Below, one piece after another: positions 37,920-46,925 of a stretch of DNA of 64,000 nt. Each line of letters starts with the position of its first letter. Positions within the stretch are counted from its first letter, which is position 1. The notes beneath the pieces are model-generated. The model saw only the letters and a list, made by a program, of their open reading frames with translations, made no database searches and was not told the DNA's origin. The position numbers and the translations under genes are program-made. This stretch comes from Pseudomonas aegrilactucae (GTDB taxonomy: Bacteria > Pseudomonadota > Gammaproteobacteria > Pseudomonadales > Pseudomonadaceae): NCBI RefSeq assembly GCF_019168305.1, contig NZ_JAHTBI010000047.1, positions 1-64,000 on the forward strand, in the 5' to 3' direction.

Positions 37920-37943
37920 TAAATTTACCTCGCCACTCTTCGT
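37920..37943 (+). promoter_or_regulatory. PvdS-type iron-starvation promoter before pvdM
   Basis: TAAAT (37920-37924), then 16 bases, then CGT (37941-37943), matches the consensus for the extracytoplasmic sigma factor PvdS. It lies 70 bases upstream of the pvdM start, so pvdMN should be expressed under iron limitation. Confidence 0.8.
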
Positions 37944-38013
37944 CCTTCCCCTGACACCCGACCTTTGCCTGGCGCCTGCCCGGCACGTCGAACCGATCAG
38001 TATTGCGACCGAG

Positions 38014-39366
38014 ATGGCAATGACCAGAACCCGTTCCCGAAAAGCCCTGACCATCGGCCTGCCCCTTGCGCTGGTGGCGGCCCTTGGCGCTGCTGCCTAT
38101 CTGTACTGGCCGCCGACGCCCGCCTACCCACGCGCCATCATCGAGCAGGCCAATGCATTGCACGAGCACATGCTGTCCTTCGACAGCCACGTGACCGTGC
38201 CCCTGAACATGGGCAGCGCCGGCCACGAAGTGGACAAGGACAGCGGCGGGCAACTGGACCTGGTCAAGGCCGGCCACGGCCGTCTGTCCGGCGCCGCGCT
38301 GACGATCTTCGGCTGGCCGGAACTGTGGAACGGCCCGAACGCACCGCACCGCCCTACCCCCGGTTTCGTCGACGAGGCACGCAACCAGCAGGAAGTGCGC
38401 TACAAGATCATCACCACCATGGTGCGCGACTTCCCCAACCAGATCGGCATCGCCTACACCCCGGCCGACTTCCGACGCCTGCATGGCGAAGGCAAGTTCG
38501 CCATCTTCATCAGCATGCTCAACGCCTATCCGCTGGGCAACGACCTGTCCCAGCTCGACCTGTGGGCCGCACGCGGCATGCGCATGTTCGGCTTCAGCTA
38601 CACCGGCAACAACGACTGGGCGGACTCCTCGCGCCCCTTGCCGTTCTTCAACGACACAGCCGACGCCCTGGGCGGGCTGTCACCGATCGGTGAGCAGGCG
38701 GTCAAGCGCCTCAACGACCTGGGGGTGATCATCGACGTCTCGCAGATGTCGACCCTGGCCCTGGAAGACGTGGCCCGCTTGAGCCGCACGCCGATCGTGG
38801 CCTCGCACTCGGCGCCACGGGCGCTGGTGGATATCCCGCGCAACCTCAGCGACAAGGAGCTGCAACTGATCAAGGACAGCGACGGGGTAGTACAGGTGGT
38901 CGGGTTCGGCACCTACCTCAAGCCCCTGAGCAAGCCGACCCTGGACAAGCTTGAGGCACTGCGCGCGCGCTTCGACCTGCAACCGCTGCAAAGCCTGACC
39001 AATGCCCTGATGCCAGGCGATGCAGTGATCGCGATCTGGCCCGAAGCACGCTTTGGCGAGTACGCCGGCAGCCTCTACGGGATCATCGACGAGGAGCCCA
39101 AGGCCACCCTCAAGGACTTGGGCGATGCCATCGACTACGTGGTGAAGAAGATCGGCATCGACCATGTCGGCATCAGTTCCGACTTCAACGATGGCGGCGG
39201 GCTGGACGGCTGGAAGGATGTCAGCGAAATCCGCAACGTCACCGCCGAACTGCTCAGCCGCGGCTATTCCGAGGCCGACATTGCCAAGCTCTGGGGCGGC
39301 AACTTCCTGCGCGTCTGGGCCCAGGTGCAGGCCGCCGCACAGCCCGTCGCCACGCTGACCCCTTGA
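38014..39366 (+). CDS. pvdM: pyoverdine maturation protein PvdM (M19 dipeptidase family)
   Basis: The 450-residue protein has an N-terminal membrane anchor/signal (KALTIGLPLALVAALGAAAY) and an M19 renal-dipeptidase-like barrel. It keeps IVASHSAPRALVDIPRNL and HVGISSDFNDGG. The usual metal-binding DxHxD reads DSHVTV, and the DLSH motif reads DVSQMS, so part of the zinc site appears lost. PvdM acts in the periplasm in chromophore maturation of ferribactin. It is followed at 18 bases by pvdN and preceded by a PvdS promoter match. Confidence 0.92.
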   Translation: MAMTRTRSRKALTIGLPLALVAALGAAAYLYWPPTPAYPRAIIEQANALHEHMLSFDSHVTVPLNMGSAGHEVDKDSGGQLDLVKAGHGRLSGAALTIFGWPELWNGPNAPHRPTPGFVDEARNQQEVRYKIITTMVRDFPNQIGIAYTPADFRRLHGEGKFAIFISMLNAYPLGNDLSQLDLWAARGMRMFGFSYTGNNDWADSSRPLPFFNDTADALGGLSPIGEQAVKRLNDLGVIIDVSQMSTLALEDVARLSRTPIVASHSAPRALVDIPRNLSDKELQLIKDSDGVVQVVGFGTYLKPLSKPTLDKLEALRARFDLQPLQSLTNALMPGDAVIAIWPEARFGEYAGSLYGIIDEEPKATLKDLGDAIDYVVKKIGIDHVGISSDFNDGGGLDGWKDVSEIRNVTAELLSRGYSEADIAKLWGGNFLRVWAQVQAAAQPVATLTP

Positions 39367-39384
39367 ACCCTATCGAGCGCAGAC

Positions 39385-40668
39385 ATGACTGACCGTCGTA
39401 CGTTTCTCAAGCAGGCCGGCGTACTCGCCGCCAGCCTGCCCCTGGCCAGCAGCCTGTTGCCCGCGGCACAGGCGGCCACGGCCGCGCCACTGAGCGGCCC
39501 GGACAAGTGGCGCAACCTGCGCCAGCTGTTCCCGCTGGACCCGAACGTGGCGCATTTCGCCAATTTCCTGGTCACAGCCCACCCCAGGCCGGTGCAGGAT
39601 GCCATCGACCGGTTCCGTGCCGAACTCGACCGCAACCCCGCCGAGCAGATGGACTGGGAAAGCCAGAACGAGTGGAAACGCGAGGGCGAAGTGCGCAACT
39701 GGGCCGCCCGCTACCTGGAGGTCAAGCCCCGCCAGATCGCCCTGACCGGCAGCACCACCGAAGGGCTGGGCATGATCTACGGTGGCCTGCAGGTAGGCCC
39801 CGAGCAGGAGATCCTGACCACCGTGCACGAGCACTACAGCACCCACAACTGCCTGGCGTTCCGCCAACAGCGCCAGGGCACGAAAGTCCGCAAGCTGCGC
39901 CTGTTCGAGCAGCCCTGGCAGGTGTCCACCGACCAGGTGCTGAGCACCATCGAGCAGAACATCCGCCCCAACACCCGTGTGCTGGGCATGACCTGGGTGC
40001 ACTCGGGCAGTGGCGTCAAGCTGCCGGTCGGCGAGATCGGCGAACTGGTACGCCGCCACAATCGCGAGCGCAGCGAGCAGGAGCGCATCCTGTATGTGGT
40101 GGACGGCGTGCACGGCTTTGGGGTCGAGAATCAACGCTTCGACGACTTCAACTGCGACTACTTCATTGCCGGCACCCACAAGTGGATGTTCGGCCCGCGC
40201 GGCACGGGGATCATCTGCGCAGCATCCGAGAAGATGCAGCATCTGGTTCCAACCTTCGCCACCTTCTCCGAGGACGAAGACTTCGCCACCATCATGACCC
40301 CGGGCGGCTACCACGCGTTCGAACACCGCTGGGCGCTGGGCACAGCGTTCGAGCTGCACCTGCAACTGGGCAAGGCCGACGTGCAGGCACGCATCCACCA
40401 GCTCAACGATGCCCTCAAGCAGCGCCTGCGCGAACACAAGGCCATCGAGCTGGTGACGCCGCTGAGCCGCGAGCACTCAGCCGGCTTCACCTTCTTTCGG
40501 ATCAAGGACCGTGACCCCGACGCCGTGGCCGCCTACCTGGTGCAGAACGGCGTGATGGTCGACGCGGTGGAGCGCGATGCGGGCGCAGTGATCCGCTTTG
40601 CACCCAGCCTGCTTAACGATGAGCAGCAGATCGATCAGGCCATGCGCCTGCTGGCCCGGCAATGGTGA
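39385..40668 (+). CDS. pvdN: PvdN, periplasmic PLP enzyme of pyoverdine side-chain maturation
   Basis: This 427-residue class V aminotransferase-fold protein has a twin-arginine signal (DRRTFLKQAG, then ASLPLASSLLPAAQA), so it is exported folded. The PLP lysine lies in IAGTHKWMFGPRGTG near residue 265. In Pseudomonas, PvdN converts the N-terminal glutamate side chain of pyoverdine precursors to succinamide. It is co-transcribed with pvdM. Confidence 0.93.
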   Translation: MTDRRTFLKQAGVLAASLPLASSLLPAAQAATAAPLSGPDKWRNLRQLFPLDPNVAHFANFLVTAHPRPVQDAIDRFRAELDRNPAEQMDWESQNEWKREGEVRNWAARYLEVKPRQIALTGSTTEGLGMIYGGLQVGPEQEILTTVHEHYSTHNCLAFRQQRQGTKVRKLRLFEQPWQVSTDQVLSTIEQNIRPNTRVLGMTWVHSGSGVKLPVGEIGELVRRHNRERSEQERILYVVDGVHGFGVENQRFDDFNCDYFIAGTHKWMFGPRGTGIICAASEKMQHLVPTFATFSEDEDFATIMTPGGYHAFEHRWALGTAFELHLQLGKADVQARIHQLNDALKQRLREHKAIELVTPLSREHSAGFTFFRIKDRDPDAVAAYLVQNGVMVDAVERDAGAVIRFAPSLLNDEQQIDQAMRLLARQW

Positions 40669-40682
40669 AGCGGGCCTGCCAG

Positions 40683-40706
40683 TAAATTCCGGCCCTGACA
40701 GCTCGT
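40683..40706 (+). promoter_or_regulatory. PvdS-type iron-starvation promoter before pvdA
   Basis: TAAAT (40683-40687), 16 bases, CGT (40704-40706) fits the PvdS consensus exactly. It lies about 75 bases before the pvdA start and separates pvdA from the pvdMN unit. Confidence 0.85.
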
Positions 40707-40781
40707 TCTATCGGTGTACTTGCGCAGGATTGGGGCGAGCGCGCCATACGCCCCAAATCGACCATCCAAGGAATCGCAACC

Positions 40782-42116
40782 ATGAGCCAGACCGCTGCAT
40801 CCGAAAAAATCCACGACCTCATCGGCGTTGGCTTCGGCCCTTCCAACCTGGCCCTGGCCATTGCCCTGGAAGAACTTGCCCAAACCAACGGCCACGCCCT
40901 CGATGCGCTGTTCATCGACAAACAGAGCGACTACCGCTGGCACGGCAACACCCTGGCGACCCAGAGCGAACTGCAGATTTCATTCCTCAAGGACCTGGTA
41001 TCGCTGCGCAACCCCACCAGCCCCTACAGCTTCGTCAACTACCTGCACCAGAAAAAACGCCTGGCCGACTTCATCAACCTGGGCACGTTCTACCCCTGCC
41101 GCCTGGAGTACAACGACTACCTGCGCTGGGCCGCCGAACACTTCGCCACCCAGGCCGTGTACGGTGAGGAAATCCTGCGGGTGGAACCGGAACTGCTGAA
41201 CGGGCGCATCGATCACCTGCGCGTCATTTCACGCGACCCGCAGGGCCAGGAACACCAGCGTCGCGCGCGCTCGGTGGTGGTCGGCAGCGGCGGCACGCCG
41301 AAGATTCCTGCGGCCTTCGCGCCGTTCAAGGGCGACCCGCGGGTGTTCCACCACTCCCAGTACCTGAACAGCCTCCAGCAGTTGCCCTGCAGCCAGGGCA
41401 AGCCCATGCGCATTGCGATCATCGGCTCCGGGCAGAGCGCCGCTGAAGCACTGATCGACCTGAACGACAGCTACCCATCGGTCAAGGCGGACATGATCCT
41501 GCGTGGCTCTGCGCTCAAGCCGGCCGACGACAGCCCATTCGTGAACGAGGTGTTCACGCCCGACTACACCGACCTGGTGTTCAATCAGCCCAAGGCCGAA
41601 CGCGCCAAGCTGATTTCCGAGTACCACAACACCAACTATTCGGTGGTGGACGTCGACCTGATCGAACGCATCTACGGCATGCTCTACCGCCAGAAAGTCG
41701 CGCACCAGTATCGCCACGCCGTGCTCTGCCGACGGCATATCGAGGCGGTGGTCAACACCGACAAAGGCATCGAGTTGACCCTGCGCGACCTGGCCACCGA
41801 TATCCAGCACACCCAGGTGTACGACGCCGTGATCCTGGCAACCGGGTATGAGCGTCGTTCGCATCGCGAGCTGCTGGCCCCGCTGCAACAGCACCTGAAG
41901 GACTTCGAAGTCGGCCGTGACTACCGCGTACTGGCATCGCCGGAGCTCGACGCGCCAGTGTACCTGCAAGGTTTCTGTGAGGCCTCGCACGGCTTGAGCG
42001 ATACACTGCTGTCGGTGCTGCCCGTGCGGGCCGCCGAGATCGGTCAGTCGCTGTACCAGCGCCTGGGCAAGCGCGCGGCCAACGCACGCCCTGCCGCGAC
42101 CCTGGCCAGCGCCTGA
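40782..42116 (+). CDS. pvdA: L-ornithine N5-monooxygenase PvdA
   Basis: This 444-residue flavin monooxygenase hydroxylates ornithine for the hydroxamate groups of pyoverdine. The FAD site GVGFGPSNLALA is at residue 15, the NADPH site IGSGQSAAEALIDL near residue 214 and the ATGYE motif near residue 356. The length matches characterised PvdA. It starts at an ATG with AAGGAA upstream and has its own PvdS promoter. Confidence 0.95.
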   Translation: MSQTAASEKIHDLIGVGFGPSNLALAIALEELAQTNGHALDALFIDKQSDYRWHGNTLATQSELQISFLKDLVSLRNPTSPYSFVNYLHQKKRLADFINLGTFYPCRLEYNDYLRWAAEHFATQAVYGEEILRVEPELLNGRIDHLRVISRDPQGQEHQRRARSVVVGSGGTPKIPAAFAPFKGDPRVFHHSQYLNSLQQLPCSQGKPMRIAIIGSGQSAAEALIDLNDSYPSVKADMILRGSALKPADDSPFVNEVFTPDYTDLVFNQPKAERAKLISEYHNTNYSVVDVDLIERIYGMLYRQKVAHQYRHAVLCRRHIEAVVNTDKGIELTLRDLATDIQHTQVYDAVILATGYERRSHRELLAPLQQHLKDFEVGRDYRVLASPELDAPVYLQGFCEASHGLSDTLLSVLPVRAAEIGQSLYQRLGKRAANARPAATLASA

Positions 42117-42130
42117 AATGCCTGAACCTG

Positions 42131-43210
42131 TCAGCGCTTCATGCAGCGCTGATAGCGCTCATCCACCCGCCTGGCGAACCACGCCGTGGTCAGCTGGCGG
42201 GTAATCTTCGGGCTCTTGAGCTCGATACCCGGCAACTGCGCACGCGGTAGCGGCTTGCCCGCTGCCTTGTCTGCCAGGGCATAGACCTGCAGATACAGGC
42301 GGGTCTGCTCGAATTCCAGGCTGTCGCCTTGCTCCAGCTGGCTGCGAAGGGTCGGGTTGCGCAGACCAAGCCTGTCACCCAATTGGCGCGCGGCCTTCTC
42401 CGTTGCCCCGGGGAAGATCGACCCCGGCGCGATCAAGTCACCGTCCAGCGCCAGCACCACTCCCGACACCCTGCTCAGCGCCTGCTGAAACGCGGCATTG
42501 CGACTCGCATACCAGCCGGCATTGAAGTCGGCAAAACGATACAGCGGCCGCTCGTAATGGGTCCGATACCCCAGCAGGTGGGCAATCCCGAAATACAGGC
42601 CGCCGCGACGGGTAAAGACCTCCTGGCGAAGGGTACCGCTGTACGGGTACGGGTAGTCCCTGGCGTGCTGCTCGGCGAACGCGATGCTGACCTGCATCGG
42701 CCCGCCGGTGTGCACCGGGTTCAGGCCACCGAGCACGCTGCTGCCCAGCGGCAACGAACCGATCAGGTCATCGAAGATCGCACTCAACTGCTTCTCGCTG
42801 CGGGCCGCCGCAAGGCGCTGCTGGTAGGTCTTGCCATCCGGTGAGCGGGTTTGCAGCGCGGCATTGACCAGCAGTTGCGGCACATGCAGGCCCGCCGCAC
42901 GGCGATCGATCTCGGCACGGGCAATGCGGCCCAGGTTGGGCACCTGCGGGTCGGATTGAAAAGTCGATTCCTGCTCGGTGACGGCCAGTACCGCACACAG
43001 GTTGCTGCGGCTGGGGTCGAGTTGCTGCGCAGCGAACGCGGTCTGGATATCGGCCGCCCAACCCTCGCGATCAGGTGTGGTGCCGGGAATCAGGGCGACC
43101 AGCGTGGCGCGCACCTGGGCGGCAGAAGGCTGCTGTGGGCCAGGCCGGCTCACACACCCCTGCAACAGCATGAGTGCTGCCCCAAGCCCTACCCAACCCC
43201 GTACCCCCAT
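42131..43210 (-). CDS. DUF1615-family lipoprotein
   Basis: The 359-residue product has a lipoprotein signal (GLGAALMLLQGC, Cys19). A large domain of the DUF1615 family follows, with the conserved segments LGGLNPVHTGGPMQVSIAFA and GLYFGIAHLLGY. The middle resembles lysozyme-like folds (GWAADIQTAFAAQQL, VTEQESTFQSDPQVPNLG). A wall-related role is possible but unproven. Convergent with pvdA. Confidence 0.85.
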   Translation of the reverse strand: MGVRGWVGLGAALMLLQGCVSRPGPQQPSAAQVRATLVALIPGTTPDREGWAADIQTAFAAQQLDPSRSNLCAVLAVTEQESTFQSDPQVPNLGRIARAEIDRRAAGLHVPQLLVNAALQTRSPDGKTYQQRLAAARSEKQLSAIFDDLIGSLPLGSSVLGGLNPVHTGGPMQVSIAFAEQHARDYPYPYSGTLRQEVFTRRGGLYFGIAHLLGYRTHYERPLYRFADFNAGWYASRNAAFQQALSRVSGVVLALDGDLIAPGSIFPGATEKAARQLGDRLGLRNPTLRSQLEQGDSLEFEQTRLYLQVYALADKAAGKPLPRAQLPGIELKSPKITRQLTTAWFARRVDERYQRCMKR

Positions 43211-43252
43211 GCGCCACCTCCAACACCCAGCCGATGCCGCACAGTACGCAGT

Positions 43253-43558
43253 TCAACCGGGCAGGTGCAAGGTGAAGGGGATTTTCAACGGCTCTTCGGC
43301 GGCCGGCGCCAGGCCGCACATTTCGTCATGCACCACCTTCTGCACCAGCACGCACGGCACGGCCGGCAATCCGTGCAACAGTTGCCGGGCATGGCTGGTG
43401 GAACGCACGCGCAAACCTGCGCCCTGCTCGTCGAGCACACCGTGCACAGTGGCCCCGCGTCGCGCCTGCAACACGTAGATGCCGCCCTCCAGCGACACCA
43501 GGCGCAACTCGTCGATCTGCCCGGCCTGAGCCAGTTCGGTCAATTGTTGAAGGTTCAT
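43253..43558 (-). CDS. DUF6482-like small protein
   Basis: This 101-residue protein has an N-terminal helix (MNLQQLTELAQAGQIDEL) and a beta-rich middle (LVSLEGGIYVLQARRGATVH). A conserved-looking VVHDEMCGL motif lies near residue 77-85. I recall this pattern as the Pseudomonas DUF6482 family, of unknown function. The 184 bp upstream holds two TGTACA palindromes. Confidence 0.7.
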   Translation of the reverse strand: MNLQQLTELAQAGQIDELRLVSLEGGIYVLQARRGATVHGVLDEQGAGLRVRSTSHARQLLHGLPAVPCVLVQKVVHDEMCGLAPAAEEPLKIPFTLHLPG

Positions 43559-43690
43559 CGTCAGTGCTCCTCATCGGGTCAGCCTTGCACAGGCGTTGCC
43601 GATGGCGCCGCTGGCAACGGCGGGCATGCGAACCGTCAGGCCGGCTCGATGCGCACACTACCTCAGAAGGAGGTACATGCTTCAAATAGT

Positions 43691-43714
43691 TGTACACAAA
43701 TCGGAGTTTGTACA
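43691..43714. promoter_or_regulatory. paired TGTACA palindromes upstream of the DUF6482-like gene
   Basis: TGTACA at 43691-43696 and again at 43709-43714, separated by 12 bases, with AAA/TTT inside, form a near-symmetrical dyad. It lies 133 bases before the gene at 43558. It could be an operator; the protein that binds is unknown. Confidence 0.3.
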
Positions 43715-43742
43715 GCCAAAAACGAAAAGGCCGCCCACCGCC

Positions 43743-44237
43743 TCATCCCAGCACGATGAAATCGCTGCGCTGCACCAAGGGCGCGTGCGGCCCCGGCACC
43801 AGGTGCACGAAACGTCCACCCAACTGGTCAATGGCGATGCAGTCGTCCACATCCAGCAGCGCATCGGTATGCGCCTGCCCCCAGTCGCGTGCCATGTACT
43901 GCTTGCCCAGGCGCCTGGCCTGGGCCTTGTCGGTCGCCACCACCAGCACATAGCGGTGCGCCTCGCCGAAGCAGCCAGGCTCGTAGCCGCCAAGGTTGAT
44001 GAAGTACAGGCGTGGCTCCCCCGGCGCCGGCTGCGCCTCGGACCACTGCAGCCTGTAGCCTTCGAGCCCATCGACCTCAAGCCATGAATCGATGTGCACC
44101 CCCTTGGGGCTGCCAAACCATTGCTCACGCAGTTGCGGATAGGCCGCTTCCAGGGTGGGCGCCACCACGAACGCAACATCGTGGACCTCGATACGGGCAC
44201 GCGGGTGCTTGCCCCCCAGCATCACGACGTAGAGCAT
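43743..44237 (-). CDS. DUF1543-family protein
   Basis: The 164-residue protein has two related halves. Each half has a YVVMLGGKHPRARIEVHDVAF-like or YFINLGGYEPGCFGEAHRYV-like strand, typical of DUF1543. The activity is unknown. It lies 15 bases after the isochorismatase-family gene on the same strand and is likely co-transcribed. Confidence 0.85.
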   Translation of the reverse strand: MLYVVMLGGKHPRARIEVHDVAFVVAPTLEAAYPQLREQWFGSPKGVHIDSWLEVDGLEGYRLQWSEAQPAPGEPRLYFINLGGYEPGCFGEAHRYVLVVATDKAQARRLGKQYMARDWGQAHTDALLDVDDCIAIDQLGGRFVHLVPGPHAPLVQRSDFIVLG

Positions 44238-44252
44238 GAGTTCACCGTCACC

Positions 44253-44804
44253 CTAAGGTTGCTCGCCGACCAGAAAAGCCTTGCTGATGGCCCGAAAATC
44301 CGGATGACTGGCGCTGCCCATCAGCTCGAACACCACCATTTCACGGGTCACGATAGACGCGCCCGCGTCGCGCATGCGCTGCAGGCCCGCAGCCTTGTTG
44401 GCAGCAGTGCGGCTGTCGCAGGCATCTTCGACCACGAACACCTGCTTGCCCAGCGCACGCAGCCCCAGTACGGTCTGCAACACACAGACGTGGGTTTCCA
44501 TGCCGCACACGATCACCTGCCCACGGGCCATCAGGCTCGCCGGCAGGCAGTTGGCGGCCACGCAGGAGAAATGCAGTTTTTCAACGACCTGCGCTGCCGG
44601 TGCGGCCGCCGTAAGCGCGGCGACTGTCGGCCCCAGGCCCTTGGGGTACTGCTCGGAGATCACCGTCGGCAGCTCCAGCTGGGCGGTGGCCGCCAGCAGC
44701 CAGCGGGTCCGCGCCAGGGTCCCGCCTGGATCGCTGACGGCGCCGATGAGTTTTTCCTGGACGTCGATGACCAGCAAGGTGGCCTTGGAGGGGTCGATCA
44801 GCAT
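44253..44804 (-). CDS. isochorismatase-family hydrolase (YcaC-like)
   Basis: This 183-residue cysteine hydrolase has the Asp/Lys/Cys triad in VIDVQEKL (D13), EKLHFSCV and GMETHVCVLQT (Cys near 113). The form resembles YcaC/nicotinamidase-related enzymes of unknown substrate. I use the ATG at 44804 because the longer frame has low-complexity residues and no ribosome site. It is followed by the DUF1543 gene. Confidence 0.85.
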   Translation of the reverse strand: MLIDPSKATLLVIDVQEKLIGAVSDPGGTLARTRWLLAATAQLELPTVISEQYPKGLGPTVAALTAAAPAAQVVEKLHFSCVAANCLPASLMARGQVIVCGMETHVCVLQTVLGLRALGKQVFVVEDACDSRTAANKAAGLQRMRDAGASIVTREMVVFELMGSASHPDFRAISKAFLVGEQP

Positions 44805-44917
44805 TGCGTGCGCTCCTGGGCGGGCGCCGGGTCGACACAGTGGCCGCCTGGCAGCATTCGGGCTCAAGCTCCGGCAACGGGTGCTGCCCGAGCCCGCCGA
44901 ATGCTACCACGCAGCAT

Positions 44918-45637
44918 TCATGCGGTCAGGCGGTGTGGCTCCAGTGCCTGGCTGAGCACGCCCAGCACTCGATCTTCCTGCTCGTGGATGAAGAAGTGCC
45001 CACCCGGGAAGAGCTCCAGCGAGAAGTCCCCCCGGCTTTCCTGGCGCCAGGCCAGCAACTGCTCCCGATTCGCGCGATCCGCCTCGCCACCAAGCACATG
45101 CACAGGGCAGCGCAACGCCGGCCGTTCGCGGTACTGGTAACGCCCGCACAGCAGGAAATCGGCACGCAGCACCGGCAAGGTCAGGCTCATCAGTTCCTGA
45201 TTGGCCAGCACCTCTTCCGGGGTCCCGCCCAGGGTGCGCAACTCGTCGATCAGTTCCGGATCGGTCTTGGGGTCGCGCCAGCCCTTGCCATCGTAGTCCT
45301 CGCGACGGGTCGGCGCGGCCGTACCGCAGGCAAACAGCGCCACCGGTGGCGGACAGCCGAGTGCCTGCAGCTCGTGCACCAACTCGAACGCGAGCAACGC
45401 CCCCAGGCTATGGCCAAGCACCGCATACGGCTGGTGGGCCGTCAGGCACTGTTCACTGGCCAGTTGCCGGGCCAGCGCCTGCATGTCGGTGTGCAGCGGT
45501 TCGCCCAGGCGCGCGCCACGCCCGGGGAGTTCCACCGGGCGCACATTCAGCCAGGCCGGCAACTTGCGTCGCCAGCGGCTGTAGACCATGGCGCTGGCGC
45601 CCGAATACGGCAGGCACAGCAGGGTCAATGACGACAC
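44918..45637 (-). CDS. pvdG: type II thioesterase PvdG of pyoverdine synthesis
   Basis: The 239-residue alpha/beta hydrolase has the nucleophile Ser77 in GHSLGAL and a catalytic His214 in GGHFFIHE. The N-terminal LLCLPYSGASAMVYSRWRR is typical of type II thioesterases that free mis-primed carrier domains of peptide synthetases. It starts at GTG, 10 bases after the MbtH-like gene, and shares its PvdS promoter. The gene order MbtH-like then pvdG agrees with P. aeruginosa. Confidence 0.92.
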   Translation of the reverse strand: MSSLTLLCLPYSGASAMVYSRWRRKLPAWLNVRPVELPGRGARLGEPLHTDMQALARQLASEQCLTAHQPYAVLGHSLGALLAFELVHELQALGCPPPVALFACGTAAPTRREDYDGKGWRDPKTDPELIDELRTLGGTPEEVLANQELMSLTLPVLRADFLLCGRYQYRERPALRCPVHVLGGEADRANREQLLAWRQESRGDFSLELFPGGHFFIHEQEDRVLGVLSQALEPHRLTA

Positions 45638-45647
45638 AAGCCAGCCC

Positions 45648-45872
45648 TCACTGCGCCGTAGCGGTTTCGGCCATCTTCTGGCGCAGGCTCAGCGGTCGCA
45701 TGTCCGTCCAGACCTCATCGATGTAGGCCAGGCATTCCGGCTTCAGGCCACTCTTGCCGACGGTGCGCCAGCCATTCGGGATAGCCTTGTAATCTGGCCA
45801 GATGGAATACTGTTCCTCGTGGTTGACCACAACCTGGAACACAATATCGTCGCGATCGAATACGGAAGTCAT
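45648..45872 (-). CDS. MbtH-like protein of pyoverdine synthesis
   Basis: This 74-residue MbtH-family protein has the invariant [10 protein letters not shown] (residues 17-26), the IPNGWRTVG segment and the [13 protein letters not shown]-terminus. MbtH proteins bind adenylation domains of non-ribosomal peptide synthetases and are needed for their folding or activity. GGAGAC precedes the ATG. It starts the unit with pvdG. The synthetases themselves lie outside the window. Confidence 0.95.
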   Translation of the reverse strand: MTSVFDRDDIVFQVVVNHEEQYSIWPDYKAIPNGWRTVGKSGLKPECLAYIDEVWTDMRPLSLRQKMAETATAQ

Positions 45873-45934
45873 TGCCTGTCTCCTTCGTTGAATGAGGCGC
45901 GTCGCGCAAAAGGCGTACGGGCGCTATTGAGGGA

Positions 45935-45958
45935 ACGAGCCAAGGCCCGGATAAATTA
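45935..45958 (-). promoter_or_regulatory. PvdS-type iron-starvation promoter before the MbtH-like gene
   Basis: On the minus strand TAATT (45954-45958), 16 bases, CGT (45935-45937) matches the PvdS pattern with one departure from TAAAT. It lies about 63 bases before the MbtH-like gene. Confidence 0.7.
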
Positions 45959-46083
45959 GCCGTTCGGCGAAAATCAGGCCCCGGCAGCCTCGGGCGCGCG
46001 GGCCTCAATCATGAAATATCCCGTAACCAGTTCCCCTCTACCGGGTATAAAGTGTGCACATCACAACTCAGGAGCTGATCCAT

Positions 46084-46698
46084 ATGCTTGGTGTAACGGA
46101 CTACGGCGCATTCGTGATTGCTTTCATCGTGCTGCTCGCGATCCCGGGGCCTGGCAATTTCGCGCTGATCACCGCGACCGGCAAGGGCGGGATAAAAGGT
46201 GGCCTGGCCGCCACTTTCGGCATCATTTTCGGTGACCAGGTGCTGTTGTGGCTGGCGGTGGCGGGCGTTGCCGCGCTGTTGACCGCGTACCCGGCGGCCT
46301 TCCATACCGTGCAATGGCTGGGTGCGGCGTACCTGGCCTACCTCGGGCTGCGCATGGCACTGGCCAAGCCTGGCAGCGCGCCGGTACGGGCCATGAAGTC
46401 CAACCACTACCTGCGCCAGACCATGATGATCACCGTGCTCAACCCCAAGGCGATCATGTTCTACATGGCGTTCTTTCCGCTGTTCGTCGACCCGGTCAGG
46501 CACCAGGGGTTGGTGACGTTCGGCTTCATGGCGCTGACCATCGCGGTGCTGACCTTCCTGTATGGCCTGATTGCGGTGCTGCTGACCCACAACCTGGCGG
46601 AACGGTTGCGTGCCAACCCCACGGTATCCAACCTGCTGGAGCGCCTGGCAGGTGTGTGCCTGGTGGGGTTCAGCATCAAGCTGGCGGTACTGCGCTGA
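46084..46698 (+). CDS. LysE/RhtB-family amino acid exporter
   Basis: The 204-residue membrane protein has six hydrophobic helices and the LysE-family start (IAFIVLLAIPGPGNFALITAT, KGGIKGGLAATFGIIFGD). It also has the LGAAYLAYLGLRMAL and MITVLNPKAIMFYMAFFP segments. Members export amino acids or homoserine lactones; the substrate is not predictable. I chose the ATG at 46084 because AGGAG lies eight bases upstream; a frame start at 46054 lacks this. Confidence 0.9.
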   Translation: MLGVTDYGAFVIAFIVLLAIPGPGNFALITATGKGGIKGGLAATFGIIFGDQVLLWLAVAGVAALLTAYPAAFHTVQWLGAAYLAYLGLRMALAKPGSAPVRAMKSNHYLRQTMMITVLNPKAIMFYMAFFPLFVDPVRHQGLVTFGFMALTIAVLTFLYGLIAVLLTHNLAERLRANPTVSNLLERLAGVCLVGFSIKLAVLR

Positions 46699-46925
46699 CG
46701 CCTGGCGCGGGTCTACCACACTTGCCGAACCTTCCAGCGGCGCGGCAAGTGAGGCGAAATGAAGCACGAGAGGCTTTTCCGCCCCCCAATGGCCCCTTAA
46801 GCTGCAGGCCTTCAACCGTACTCCCGAGGTGTTCGTCCAATGCGCCATTGATGCCACCGTCGTTCCAGACGGCCCGTCTTCAACCCCTTTACCGGGGGAA
46901 GCACCAGGCATCCTTGGAGGTTCGC

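Noticed and set aside
43676..44087. Plus-strand ATG at 43679 with an AAGGAGGT site, open into the DUF1543 gene
   Set aside because: The purine run is one arm of a small TACCTC/GAGGTA palindrome and the frame is antisense to the DUF1543 gene with shadow-like composition.
46248..46925. Plus-strand frame running through the LysE gene into the ABC-F remnant
   Set aside because: The upstream part is an out-of-frame shadow of the exporter; the ABC-F start at 46926 has its own ribosome site.
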